DNA of 64,000 nucleotides from NCBI RefSeq assembly GCF_000482745.1, contig NZ_AXWQ01000005.1:186001-250000 (forward strand). The letters are read 5' to 3'. The notes under the pieces are model-generated. The model searched no databases. It was not told the DNA's origin and saw nothing but the letters and a program-made list of their open reading frames with translations. Positions 33,291 through 42,041 of the stretch are shown one piece after another (position 1 is the stretch's first letter; each line of letters starts with the position of its first letter). This stretch comes from Oleidesulfovibrio alaskensis DSM 16109. Its GTDB lineage: Bacteria; Desulfobacterota; Desulfovibrionia; Desulfovibrionales; Desulfovibrionaceae. The position numbers and the translations under genes were made by a program.

Positions 33291-33638
33291 CTACGCTTTC
33301 GCCAGCTCTTTTTCAAGCTCGGAAAGTCCTTCCTCTATTCTCTCGCTCAGCGAGTTTGCCTGCCGGGGATCCCAGTCCCCCAGAGCGGTTTCAAGCTGCT
33401 GCATAAGAGCCGAAAGGCTGCGTACTCCCGGTTCGAGCACCTTTTTTACACGCCCGTCCCACGGCTCAAAGCGCAGACCGTCATCCAGAGCCTGAACCAG
33501 CTCCGCCACACCGCGCATTTCGTCGGGCCGGGGGGAGCGTTCACCCCATACCTGCGTGTAAAGCAGCGGCCAGGTGCGCCTGACATCATCGGGGTCAAAC
33601 GTATAGGCCATAACCCGTACCTGAAGCACTTTACCCAT
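33291..33638 (-). CDS. Conserved-looking small acidic protein, function unknown
   Basis: 115 aa, soluble. No catalytic motif recognised; the C-terminal third (ERIEEGLSELEKELAK) is likely a coiled coil. It starts three bases after the biotinyl-protein stop, with AAGGAG inside the end of that gene, so it is translationally linked to the carboxylase-like set; ssb follows 30 bases on. It might be an accessory subunit of the carboxylase, but this is only positional inference. Confidence 0.75.
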   Translation of the reverse strand: MGKVLQVRVMAYTFDPDDVRRTWPLLYTQVWGERSPRPDEMRGVAELVQALDDGLRFEPWDGRVKKVLEPGVRSLSALMQQLETALGDWDPRQANSLSERIEEGLSELEKELAKA

Positions 33639-33641
33639 CGG

Positions 33642-34292
33642 TCACTCCTTTTCCACCCACTCCGTCTGCACGCGCATGACCACCTCTTCTATGGTTTCCA
33701 GCTGATCCGGCGGGCAGATGCCTATCAGCGGCTGGCCGGCGTCCACGTTTTCGTTATGCTGAAAGTACACCGCGTAAATCAGACCTTCGGGGCCTTCGTA
33801 ATGCAGCGGCGTTTCGCGCTTCATACGCGACATGATGAAAAGTTCCATGCCGTTCTGCACAGTGACAGATCTGGAACCGGACACCTTGACTTTTTTGTCC
33901 ACATCCGGCGTGAAGTAGTATTTGGCCCGCTCCGGCGCCTTGAACAGATGCAGCGCCTTACGCAGAATGATCCCCAGCACTTCCTCCTTTGACAGATAGT
34001 GCCGGATGCTCACAAGCGGTGTTCCGGCTTCGACAAAGGTTCCTTCGTACTGGCGGAATATATCCTTCACCTTGCCTTTTTCCGTGGCATGAATGGGTTT
34101 GGGGTTCCTTTCCCGTTCAATGGTGGCAAGCAGTGTGCCCTTCACTTCTTTCCACACACCGGAAGGCCCGCGCACACGCTTGCCTTCCTTGATGGGAGCA
34201 AAGGTCACCACCCCCGTGTGGGGGGCCACTATTGTCTCCTCCTGATAAGGAGACGCCTTAATCTCTTCAAGCAGTTGTGATATATCAAGCAC
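33642..34292 (-). CDS. Biotinyl-carrier-like protein with two biotinyl-type domains
   Basis: 216 aa. Two barrel-like halves both look like biotinyl/lipoyl domains. In the first, IERERNPKPIHA aligns with the BCCP segment VEAMKMMNPIKA and puts Arg 62 where the biotinyl Lys belongs. In the second, SRMKRETPLHYEG keeps a Lys (K158) inside RMKR rather than AMKM. Hence K158 is the only plausible biotin site, in an atypical motif. Encoded between the fused carboxyltransferase gene (50 bases upstream) and a small unknown, so it probably carries carboxybiotin in the same complex. Confidence 0.8.
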   Translation of the reverse strand: MLDISQLLEEIKASPYQEETIVAPHTGVVTFAPIKEGKRVRGPSGVWKEVKGTLLATIERERNPKPIHATEKGKVKDIFRQYEGTFVEAGTPLVSIRHYLSKEEVLGIILRKALHLFKAPERAKYYFTPDVDKKVKVSGSRSVTVQNGMELFIMSRMKRETPLHYEGPEGLIYAVYFQHNENVDAGQPLIGICPPDQLETIEEVVMRVQTEWVEKE

Positions 34293-34342
34293 GGTTTTTC
34301 ACCCGTTTCCTTGCTTCGTTCGGCCCCGCGGCCGGTTGACGG

Positions 34343-36607
34343 CTAGCGGTAATAAAGATTGCGTCCGCCCATGGTCAGCAGTGCCTGGCGCAGATTCTGC
34401 CGCGCCTCTCTGCGGTCCCATATGCCCTGAATATGTCCTCTGCTCAGTGCCTTGAAGGCATTGTGGTAGTCAGGAGGAATATCCATACCGGTCGTTTCCT
34501 TGATAACCCCTCTGCCCGCAAAGCCTATGTTGGCAGAACGGATGGCAAACTGATACGGCGAACAGCCGAGAAAGCTTGCCAGAGGGCCGGCGTAGGAATT
34601 GGTGTCATAAACCACAAGGTACAGCCCGCCTTCTTCGATGTACCGGCGCACGGCCATGGTGCAGCGGGGCATCTGGATGACTCCGTTGGTGCCTTCCTGA
34701 ATGCGGATACCGGCAGTGCCGTGCACATAGGCAAGAAACGGAAAACGCTTTTTCTTGGCCCGCTCAGCGGCGCGGATAAACTTTTCGCCTTCGGCGGCAC
34801 CCACCGACCCACCGCGGAACGGTGCGGTAAGCATGGCCACCACTATCTTGATATTATCGAGCCGCGCTTCGAACGTGACGCAGCCGGACTTCTGGCCGGT
34901 TTTCTGCTTGGCCTGATCCAGCTTCACGTCCAGCCCTTCAAAACCCAGCGGGTTGGCGGCTTCCAGCTCGGAGTTGAACTCGAAAACAGAGCCGTTATCA
35001 AAGATATTATGCACGAACCACTTGCTTTCCATCGGAAAATGATGACCGCAATAGTTGCACACACCGGCAAATTCGCCAAAAAGATCAGGGGCCCACAGGT
35101 CAAGGCAGCCATGAGAATCCGCATTGGGGCAGGTAATGGTGCGGTCTTCCTTGGCACGCGGGCTTACATAGCGCCATTCGCCGTTGCGCTGGTCTTCCTG
35201 ATCCCACTGCGAAAGCATGGTCAGCTCTTTTTCTTTGTCCTCGGCAGGCTTGCCGGAACCGGGCAGTGACCCGCTCAGCTTACGCCACGGGCTCAGCAGG
35301 CGGTTCATCAGCACACGCGCTTCAGCGTCCACCTCTTCCACCGCATAAACAATGCGCTGCTGATGCTTACGCCACAGGTCGTACTTGAAATAAGAATAAA
35401 CATCCCAGCCGAGATCATATCCCCATTCCCATATTCTGCGGTGCACGGCGCGTCTGTCCAGGCAAGCCTGACGTGACAGGCGGCGGAACTTGCGGTGGCG
35501 TTTCATCACCAGTCTGTCACGGGCGTTGGAAGAAAGATTCCAGCGGACATAGATATTGTCAAAGTCAGGCGTCACACCCTTTTTGCCGTGCCGCCTGCGC
35601 AAAGCCATGGCGCGGAAAGGAGCAAATCCCTTGACCCCCAGCACAACCTCATCCGTCGCGCGGATAACTTCCTGCCGCAAAGAACGGAAAAAATCGTAAT
35701 GGTACGGTCTGGCTCCCAGCGGCGGCTCGTCTATAACGTGATCAATGTACCCCATGCGGCGGTTATCCGCTGCGGTGATACGCAGCTGGCGCGCGCATTT
35801 TTCAATCAGTTCCGGCGTGGCACGCTGGCCTTCTTTGAGCCTGCCTTCGATGGCGGCCGCCCCTTCGGGAGAAATAACAGAATAGTACCCGTGGGAGAGC
35901 ATGAGCCGGGTATCGGCCAGCCCGATGGCTTCGGCACCGCCGGAGCCACCTTCGGAAAACACGGCCACAACAGGCACACGCAGCCCTGCCATTTCGTACA
36001 GGTTGCGGGCTATCTGCTGGGCAGCTCCGGGAGCATCCTCCACCGGATATGATCCGGGTGTGAACACATATGTATGGATGGGAATATTTTCTGTTTCGGC
36101 AACTTTCATATAGTGCAGGGCCTTGGCATTGCCCCAGGGCTTTACAGAACCGCCGTTGCGGAATTCCTCTCCATGGCCTTTTTCCTGCCCTATGACCATC
36201 ACCGGCTGGTGGTACACCTTTTTACCGCTGCGCCTTGTGATGTAGGCACGCGCAATAAGCATGCTCGGATCGATACTGTTCTCGTCCTTGCCGCCTATCT
36301 CGGTGTAGTTGTCGTACACGTTTTCAAGCACGTCGCGCAGGCAGACCCGCTGCGAATGACGTACGATACGCACCCTGTCCATGGGGGTAAGATCTTCTTC
36401 AAGCTTGCGCTCCACAAAGTCGAACAGATCGTCAACCGTGGCTGCGGCAGCCTGCTGTTCCGAAGCGGAAAGGTGCTTTTCCCTCAGCATCAATTCATTC
36501 AGCTTGCTCTCAAGCAGGCGGATATTTTCTTCCTGCTTGCCGGTAAACACGTCCCGGATGTAGTTGAGACGGTCGTTAAGCTGATGCAGTTTCTTATCAA
36601 AATCCAT
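34343..36607 (-). CDS. Fused acetyl-CoA-carboxylase-type carboxyltransferase (AccA-AccD order)
   Basis: 754 aa, ATG after GGAGG. The N-terminal half (about 60-330) is AccA-like: KALHYMKVAE, FTPGSYPVEDAPG, QQIARNLYEMAGLRVP and SEGGSGGAEAIG. The C-terminal half (about 480-754) is AccD-like, with a Cys cluster (CPNADSHGC and CNYCGHHFP), AAEGEKFIRAAERA, and glycine-rich crotonase-type segments. It should move CO2 from biotin to an acyl-CoA. The alpha-then-beta fusion and a long basic linker (about 340-470) are unusual. Acceptor acyl-CoA unknown. Confidence 0.85.
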   Translation of the reverse strand: MDFDKKLHQLNDRLNYIRDVFTGKQEENIRLLESKLNELMLREKHLSASEQQAAAATVDDLFDFVERKLEEDLTPMDRVRIVRHSQRVCLRDVLENVYDNYTEIGGKDENSIDPSMLIARAYITRRSGKKVYHQPVMVIGQEKGHGEEFRNGGSVKPWGNAKALHYMKVAETENIPIHTYVFTPGSYPVEDAPGAAQQIARNLYEMAGLRVPVVAVFSEGGSGGAEAIGLADTRLMLSHGYYSVISPEGAAAIEGRLKEGQRATPELIEKCARQLRITAADNRRMGYIDHVIDEPPLGARPYHYDFFRSLRQEVIRATDEVVLGVKGFAPFRAMALRRRHGKKGVTPDFDNIYVRWNLSSNARDRLVMKRHRKFRRLSRQACLDRRAVHRRIWEWGYDLGWDVYSYFKYDLWRKHQQRIVYAVEEVDAEARVLMNRLLSPWRKLSGSLPGSGKPAEDKEKELTMLSQWDQEDQRNGEWRYVSPRAKEDRTITCPNADSHGCLDLWAPDLFGEFAGVCNYCGHHFPMESKWFVHNIFDNGSVFEFNSELEAANPLGFEGLDVKLDQAKQKTGQKSGCVTFEARLDNIKIVVAMLTAPFRGGSVGAAEGEKFIRAAERAKKKRFPFLAYVHGTAGIRIQEGTNGVIQMPRCTMAVRRYIEEGGLYLVVYDTNSYAGPLASFLGCSPYQFAIRSANIGFAGRGVIKETTGMDIPPDYHNAFKALSRGHIQGIWDRREARQNLRQALLTMGGRNLYYR

Positions 36608-36790
36608 ATCGCTCCTCCCCGCTTGCGGGGATATTGCCTTGTTGGGCTACGGCAGCCGCATACGGCATGCCGTGCAGAGTCCGCACAGCGCGGGCAACCG
36701 CGCGGCGGCTACACACCGGAATACCTGCCGGAAAAGAACAGCTGCCTCTGTACCGCAGAATAACGGACAAAAACGGCCGCACCCGACACA

Positions 36791-38209
36791 TCAGAAACGG
36801 AGAACATCAGCCGTCTTTCTGCGCAGAAAAGCAATGTTGGTGCGCATGGGACCGGCCTGATTAACGCCCTCCAGCGTGATGGTGTCCAGCAGTTCCAGCC
36901 CCCGCTCCCGGACCTGTGCAAGGTCTTTGCCCCACACAATGGCAAGGGCAAGGTTGGGGTCGAACTCAGTGGGAATGTCATACGGACTGTCAGTGGGCAC
37001 ATGCGTATGCATGGAAAGCCAGTCACGTTCATCCCAGCGGAAGCCTTCTATACGTCCCACCCAGGGGGTGAAACGGTTGTCAGGATCTTCCGCGATGATG
37101 CGGTATTCAATGCCCACACCTTCGAATGTGATATCTTCCTGCGTGTAACCCAGCGGCTCGCCCAGCCCCACACGGATCTGCTCGGCGATTATGTCGACAC
37201 CGCCTTTACCGTGAATGCGCGCTATGGCGGCAGAAACGCCGTTTTCCACCTGAATGCGGGTGTTCACCTCCATCAGAAAGGGACGCCCGTCGCGCGAGAC
37301 AATCCACTCCCATGTGCCCACATTGTCGTAGCCGACCTTGCGGGCCATAGCCAGAGAGTGGTTGGTGATGTCTTCCAGCAGTTTGTCTGCGTCAAACGCA
37401 TAGGAATACGACGAAGAGTCGAACCCCGGAGCAATTTCCACGCGCTTTTGCAGACCGGTGGACTGTATGGAGCAGTTTCTCGTGCCGAAATGCACGGGAT
37501 TTTTGCCGCTTCTGTCAGAAACGATCTGAACTTCCAGATGGTTGAAGTCGTTGACACGCTGCTCGATAAGAACACCCTCGTCATTGAACTGACGCAGGGC
37601 GTAATTGCGGATACGGCGATACACGGAGCGGAACAGATCAAGGCTGTGCACTTCCTCTATACCCATTCCGCCGCCTCCGGCGGAGGCCTTGACCAGAACC
37701 AGAGGGCGCTCGACGCCCTGCTCTTCCTGAAACTCGAAAAGCGACTGGGCCACTTTTTCGGCTTCCATCTCGTCGTAGATGGGTTTGTCTGAACCGGGCA
37801 CAGTGGGCACGCCGAGACTGCGCGCAAGACGTTTGGTATTTATCTTGTCACCCAGCTCGCGGATAACCCGCCATGACGGACCTATGAATATCAGTTTGCG
37901 CCCGCGCTGCGATACCCGCCGCGCGAACCTGTAATCTTCGGCAAAAAAGCCGTAGCCGGGATGCACGGCGGTGGCGCCGGCCTCGTCTGCTACGGACAAC
38001 AGTTCGTTCGCATCATGATATGACGATACACGGAACAGGCTTTTTTCGCCGCCAAGCTGACGGGCGATGCGTACATGCCCCGACTCAGCGTCTTCCGCCG
38101 TGTATACACATACAAAATCCAGACCCAGCTTGCGGCAGGCCTGAACGATACGGATGGCGATTTCCCCTCGATTCGCCACCAGCACCTTATGTTCGGTATT
38201 CTGCACCAA
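36791..38209 (-). CDS. Biotin carboxylase-like ATP-grasp protein
   Basis: 472 aa. N-terminal preATP-grasp domain (VLVANRGEIAIRIVQACRKL, HPGYGFFAED), ATP-grasp glycine loop KASAGGGGMG (about 174-183), and the C-terminal active-site stretch NTRIQVEN, where canonical enzymes read NTRIQVEH. The carboxylase Arg and Glu of that stretch are kept. It would carboxylate biotin with ATP and bicarbonate. Starts 14 bases after the PilZ stop; a 183-base gene-free gap separates it from the carboxyltransferase gene. Confidence 0.85.
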   Translation of the reverse strand: MVQNTEHKVLVANRGEIAIRIVQACRKLGLDFVCVYTAEDAESGHVRIARQLGGEKSLFRVSSYHDANELLSVADEAGATAVHPGYGFFAEDYRFARRVSQRGRKLIFIGPSWRVIRELGDKINTKRLARSLGVPTVPGSDKPIYDEMEAEKVAQSLFEFQEEQGVERPLVLVKASAGGGGMGIEEVHSLDLFRSVYRRIRNYALRQFNDEGVLIEQRVNDFNHLEVQIVSDRSGKNPVHFGTRNCSIQSTGLQKRVEIAPGFDSSSYSYAFDADKLLEDITNHSLAMARKVGYDNVGTWEWIVSRDGRPFLMEVNTRIQVENGVSAAIARIHGKGGVDIIAEQIRVGLGEPLGYTQEDITFEGVGIEYRIIAEDPDNRFTPWVGRIEGFRWDERDWLSMHTHVPTDSPYDIPTEFDPNLALAIVWGKDLAQVRERGLELLDTITLEGVNQAGPMRTNIAFLRRKTADVLRF

Positions 38210-38223
38210 TGTCCCTCGACTGT

Positions 38224-38619
38224 TTATTTTTCCAGTTCTTCATCACACACAGTCGCCCTTTTCATGGCGATCTGCCGTTTCTGCACTTCCAGAATAAGCT
38301 TGTCCAGCCGCGCTTCCTGTCGCCGGTCAAGCTCTTCAAAGCTGCAGCCAAGGCCGCCGTCAGGTAACAGCCGCACAACTCTCAGCAGGAGTCCGGCTAT
38401 GAACAGCTTTTTATTGACAAAAAGGTCAATGCGGAAGTCGTCGCCTATGCCAAAGCCCTGCTCGTCTCCGTCCACGGAGCAACCAGTGGCACTGATGTCC
38501 CTGACGGGCAGGAACGTACCGCGTTCTTCAAGAAAGGCTTCAAGCCCCCTGATACGCGTGCGAAAAGCCCGGCGCTGTCCGCCGGTCCCGGTAAAAACAA
38601 TATCAAATTCTTCATTCAT
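38224..38619 (-). CDS. PilZ-domain protein
   Basis: 131 aa, single PilZ domain. The two c-di-GMP-binding signatures are present: an RxxxR element in QRRAFRTR (about 15-22) and DISATG (about 43-48, D/NxSxxG). Immediately downstream of motB (5-base gap), so by analogy with YcgR-type proteins it may couple c-di-GMP to the flagellar motor. A C-terminal helical tail follows the barrel. Confidence 0.85.
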   Translation of the reverse strand: MNEEFDIVFTGTGGQRRAFRTRIRGLEAFLEERGTFLPVRDISATGCSVDGDEQGFGIGDDFRIDLFVNKKLFIAGLLLRVVRLLPDGGLGCSFEELDRRQEARLDKLILEVQKRQIAMKRATVCDEELEK

Positions 38620-38624
38620 GACAG

Positions 38625-39362
38625 CTACTTACCCACACGGCGCTCCAGAACAAATTCAACCCTTCTGTTCTTTGCGCGGTTTTCTTCGCTGGTGTTGGGA
38701 AAAAGCGGATCAAGATCACCGAGTCCGGTCGCTGTCAGCCGTCCGGGCTCTATACCAGACTTGAGGAAAAAACGAAGCACATTCACCGCCCGCAGGGCGG
38801 AGATTTCCCAGTTATCCCTGAAGCGGCTGCCGGCAGCCGGCACACTGTCGTCGGTATACCCCCGTATATTGATGGACTGATCCTTTTTTTTCAGGAAAAA
38901 GTCATTCAACCCTTCAAGCATGGAAAGCCCGTCTGCGGAAATATCCACGGAGTTCTTTTCAAAAAGCACTCCAGCCGGCACTTTGATGGTGATCACGCCT
39001 TCGTCAAAAACCGCCCCGATCACGCCTTCCACTCCTTTGCGGTTCAAAAAGGTCCGCACATCTGAATACACCTTCCGCTGAGCCTCGATGAGCTGTTTCT
39101 GCAAACGCACGCTTTCAAGCAGGGCCGCATCGTCCGAACGCACAGATGACGTGAACAGCGTGCTTTCCTTGCCGCCGAAAACCGTCCGTACGGAAGTGAA
39201 CGAGTCGGTGAACCGCTGTTCGTCGATGACTGACATGGAAAAAAGCAGAATGAAAAAAACAAGCAGCAGCGTGGCGAGATCGGCAAACGTGACAATCCAC
39301 TCGTCGGTGCGGTCCTCTTCTTCCTGCTCTATCAGGGAAAAAGGCAGATCCTTATCGGACAC
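38625..39362 (-). CDS. motB: Flagellar motor stator protein MotB
   Basis: 245 aa from GTG at 39362, seven bases after AGGAG. An in-frame ATG at 39404 lies 42 bases earlier but has no good site and would overlap motA by 53 bases. The single transmembrane helix carries the proton-binding Asp (FADLATLLLVFFILLFS, about D28). A C-terminal OmpA-like peptidoglycan-binding domain includes NIRGYTDDSVP and NWEISALRAVNVLRF. It anchors the stator to the cell wall. Confidence 0.93.
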   Translation of the reverse strand: MSDKDLPFSLIEQEEEDRTDEWIVTFADLATLLLVFFILLFSMSVIDEQRFTDSFTSVRTVFGGKESTLFTSSVRSDDAALLESVRLQKQLIEAQRKVYSDVRTFLNRKGVEGVIGAVFDEGVITIKVPAGVLFEKNSVDISADGLSMLEGLNDFFLKKKDQSINIRGYTDDSVPAAGSRFRDNWEISALRAVNVLRFFLKSGIEPGRLTATGLGDLDPLFPNTSEENRAKNRRVEFVLERRVGK

Positions 39363-40107
39363 TCCGGCGCTCCTGAGGTGAAAGGAATGACGAAAGCTTT
39401 TCATGCACCAGACGCGGGTTGTTATTCTCCAGTATGGATTTTGCCCCTTCGAAAATGATAAAAAGGTGCACTTCTTCCTGCAGGGTGCGGGCTTTCAGTT
39501 TGCCGGCGATGGGTAAAAAAAGCAGATTGGCCATCAACGCCCCGTAAAACGTGGTCAAAATGGCCACAGCCATGGCCGGACCGATGGCGGCAGGGTCGTT
39601 GAGACGGGTAAGCATCTGCACCAGACCGATAAGCGTGCCTATCATACCGAACGCCGGTGCAAACGCCCCCAGCCGGTTGAACACGGCTATGGACACGTTG
39701 TGCCGTCTGCGCATGGTGGCGATTTCAATCATCACAGTATCGCGTATAAGCGCATGGTCGGCATTGTCGGCTATCAGCTGGCAGGCTTTTTTCAGCAGGC
39801 TATTTTCGGTTTTTATGTGTTCCAGAGCGGTCAGCCCCTCACGGCGGCTAATTTCAGCCACACGTACCATGGTATTGACCACATCACGGTTTTTCACGTT
39901 TCTGGCGCCGAAAACCTGCAGCCCCCCTTTCACGGCCTGCACCACTTCTTCAAAAGGAAAAGTGACCAGAATGGCGGCTCCCGTGCCGCCGAAAACGATC
40001 ATCAGCCCCGGCAGGTTGACAAAGTCGGCAAAATTGCCCCCCATAAAGATAGCGCCGACCACAAGGCCGAACCCGGCAATAATCCCGAAAAGAGTTGCTA
40101 TATCCAT
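39352..40107 (-). CDS. motA: Flagellar motor stator protein MotA
   Basis: 251 aa with four transmembrane helices: two near the N-terminus (IIAGFGLVVGAIFMGG, GLMIVFGGTGAAILVTF) and two near the C-terminus (APAFGMIGTLIGLVQML, VAILTTFYGALMANLLFL). The large cytoplasmic loop between them contacts FliG. It overlaps motB by 11 bases. The ATG has only a distant GGAG upstream. Confidence 0.94.
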   Translation of the reverse strand: MDIATLFGIIAGFGLVVGAIFMGGNFADFVNLPGLMIVFGGTGAAILVTFPFEEVVQAVKGGLQVFGARNVKNRDVVNTMVRVAEISRREGLTALEHIKTENSLLKKACQLIADNADHALIRDTVMIEIATMRRRHNVSIAVFNRLGAFAPAFGMIGTLIGLVQMLTRLNDPAAIGPAMAVAILTTFYGALMANLLFLPIAGKLKARTLQEEVHLFIIFEGAKSILENNNPRLVHEKLSSFLSPQERRSVR

Positions 40108-40243
40108 ATGTTCGGTCTAAGCTCCGCAACTGGTAAAAAGGCAGGAAGACCGGCCATGAAGGCACAGGCCATCCATGAACCGATCGCAGAAGTATGATCG
40201 CGTCCCTTTTCTACACTCAATCAATACAATATTCTGGAGAGTT

Positions 40244-41074
40244 ATGCAAAACCCGAAAAAAGTACAGAACGCTTCGGAATTTCTGAAAAAAAAGTTATCA
40301 GGGCACCCCGACCCCAAAGTTGGAATCGTTCTGGGCACCGGCCTTGGCGGACTGGTTGATGCCGTCAGCATTCATACCGTGATTGATTACGGTGAGATTC
40401 CCGATTTTCCGCGTTCCACAGTCGCTTCGCATCAGGGCAGATTCATAGCCGGCAGCATCGGCAGCACCCCCGTGCTGCTCCAGCAGGGCCGCTGCCACCT
40501 GTATGAAGGCTATTCAGCAGGTGACGTATGCACCGGTGTGCGCACCATGGCCGCATGCGGAGCTGACACCCTGATAATCACCAACGCGGCAGGCGCTCTG
40601 AATCCCGCATGGTCCGCGGGTGATCTCATGGCCATAACCGACCACATAAATTTTACGGGACAAAGCCCGCTGACCGGCCCGAACAATGACCTGTGGGGAC
40701 CGCGCTTTCCTGACATGAGTGCCCCCTACGACGCACAACTTATCTGTGCAGCCATGCAAAAGGCTTCGGAGCTGGGCATCCGTCTGGAACGCGGCGTCTA
40801 CGCCGGAGTGCGCGGCCCGCAGATGGAAACCCCCGCGGAGACCCGCATGTACAAAGCGGCAGGAGCGGATGCCGTGGGCATGTCCACCGTGCTCGAAGTT
40901 ATCGCCGCCCGCCACATGGGTCTGAAAGTGCTGGGCGTTTCATGCCTGACCAACAAAAACCTGCCGGACTGCATGCAGGAGGCTCCTCTGGAGGAAGTCA
41001 TCCGCGTGGCCAGTCTTGCCGGAAACAGGCTGGCAAAGCTCATTGCCGCGGTTACCGCCGACCTGCCTGTCTGA
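40244..41074 (+). CDS. Purine nucleoside phosphorylase (trimeric PNP family)
   Basis: 276 aa from ATG at 40244 behind CTGGAGAG; the longer frame to 40175 is unsupported. It phosphorolyses purine (deoxy)nucleosides to base and (deoxy)ribose-1-phosphate. Family marks: VGIVLGTGLGGL (phosphate loop), ASHQGRF, ITNAAGALNP and VGMSTVLEVIAARH. Divergent from motA and ends at a strong terminator. Confidence 0.92.
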   Translation: MQNPKKVQNASEFLKKKLSGHPDPKVGIVLGTGLGGLVDAVSIHTVIDYGEIPDFPRSTVASHQGRFIAGSIGSTPVLLQQGRCHLYEGYSAGDVCTGVRTMAACGADTLIITNAAGALNPAWSAGDLMAITDHINFTGQSPLTGPNNDLWGPRFPDMSAPYDAQLICAAMQKASELGIRLERGVYAGVRGPQMETPAETRMYKAAGADAVGMSTVLEVIAARHMGLKVLGVSCLTNKNLPDCMQEAPLEEVIRVASLAGNRLAKLIAAVTADLPV

Positions 41075-41101
41075 CAGACACGCGTTTTATGAAAAACGGA
41101 A

Positions 41102-41145
41102 GCTCCGGCACCGGTGCATCTGCACCGGTGCCGGAGCATTTTTTG
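41102..41145 (+). terminator. Rho-independent terminator after the PNP gene
   Basis: A 16-bp perfect stem, GCTCCGGCACCGGTGC with its complement, around ATCT, followed by ATTTTTTG. Confidence 0.93.
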
Positions 41146-41179
41146 TCAGCAAAAATGCGGGCAGACAACAGCCCGCTCG

Positions 41180-41620
41180 CTAGCCGTCCAGAGAACCGTC
41201 CGGCGCGGCGGCGCCCTGCACCTCGCGCAGGAGGGCCGCTGCGTCATTGATTTTCTGCACAAGCGCCGGATCATCGACGCGCTGCACAAGCCCTTCAAGC
41301 CTGTGCAGCACATCTGCCAGCACGGCGTTATTCAACTCGTCGCGCACCAGCTTTGCCGCATCATCTTTTCTGACAAGCTGCTCAAGGCCCGCTATCTTCT
41401 TTTCCAGAGCCTGAACCGTTTCCGCCTCTGCCGACAGGTGGCTGTTCACTCCGGAAATATTGCCGGACAAGCCGAACGCAAACACCGAAGACACGACGAC
41501 CGCCAGAACGGACAAGACAAAAGACCACCTTCCTGCCGCACTTCCGGGTCCCTGCGCCGTTGTGGTGCAGCCCTGCTCTTCAGCACAGCCATCTTCGCGT
41601 TTACCACCGGAATCCTTCAT
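41180..41620 (-). CDS. Predicted single-pass membrane protein with coiled coil, unknown function
   Basis: 146 aa, ATG after GGGGG. A hydrophilic N-terminus is followed by one hydrophobic helix (WSFVLSVLAVVVSSVFAFGL, about 32-51). The long C-terminal helical part has heptad-like Leu/Val spacing (AETVQALEKKIAGLEQLV and on). Resembles no family I can name. Probably co-transcribed with the small gene 11 bases upstream. Confidence 0.65.
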   Translation of the reverse strand: MKDSGGKREDGCAEEQGCTTTAQGPGSAAGRWSFVLSVLAVVVSSVFAFGLSGNISGVNSHLSAEAETVQALEKKIAGLEQLVRKDDAAKLVRDELNNAVLADVLHRLEGLVQRVDDPALVQKINDAAALLREVQGAAAPDGSLDG

Positions 41621-41631
41621 ACATCCCCCTG

Positions 41632-41886
41632 TCAGATATCGCCATGTTCGGCTATTTTACGGTCTTCATACGGCGCCAGCCGTTTCCTGTACCACTCAAG
41701 CTTTGCGTGCTCCATGGCACTGGAACACATGCTCAGGTTCGCGTAGCTTTCACCTGTCTTTTCAATAAGCAGCGTTGCCAGCTTATAAAAACAATAGTTC
41801 AGCTCGCCTTCGTTCTGCACATGCCCCGCACATTGCCGCAAAAGATTATCAAAGAATTCTCTACGGTTCTCAGGTATATACGGCAT
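41632..41886 (-). CDS. Small conserved protein, DUF6899-like
   Basis: 84 aa from ATG at 41886, with AAAGGAG six bases upstream; the frame continues 58 codons further back into the fapA promoter region but without support. The pattern MPYIP at the start, GELNYCFYKLATLL in the middle and EWYRRKRL-like EWYRKRLAPYEDRKI with a final GD near the end recall a small uncharacterised family (DUF6899, from memory). Function unknown; soluble. Confidence 0.7.
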   Translation of the reverse strand: MPYIPENRREFFDNLLRQCAGHVQNEGELNYCFYKLATLLIEKTGESYANLSMCSSAMEHAKLEWYRKRLAPYEDRKIAEHGDI

Positions 41887-41956
41887 GGAGTCTCCTTTTA
41901 CACAGCCGCAGCCCGCCTCCGCATCCGCGGATTTGCGTTGCGTGCGGCCTTCGTCT

Positions 41957-41987
41957 ATACATAGTGTATCTGGAATCGCCTTATAAT
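41957..41987 (+). promoter_or_regulatory. Possible promoter/operator of the FapA-like gene
   Basis: A perfect TATAAT (41982-41987) lies about 55 bases upstream of the start, with a small palindrome ATACA-TAG-TGTAT (41957-41969) overlapping the -35 position. No good -35 hexamer is seen. Confidence 0.35.
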
Positions 41988-42041
41988 TCACACAAGTAAC
42001 TTTTATCGCTACCTGCCGCAAGACACCGGACATATCACACC

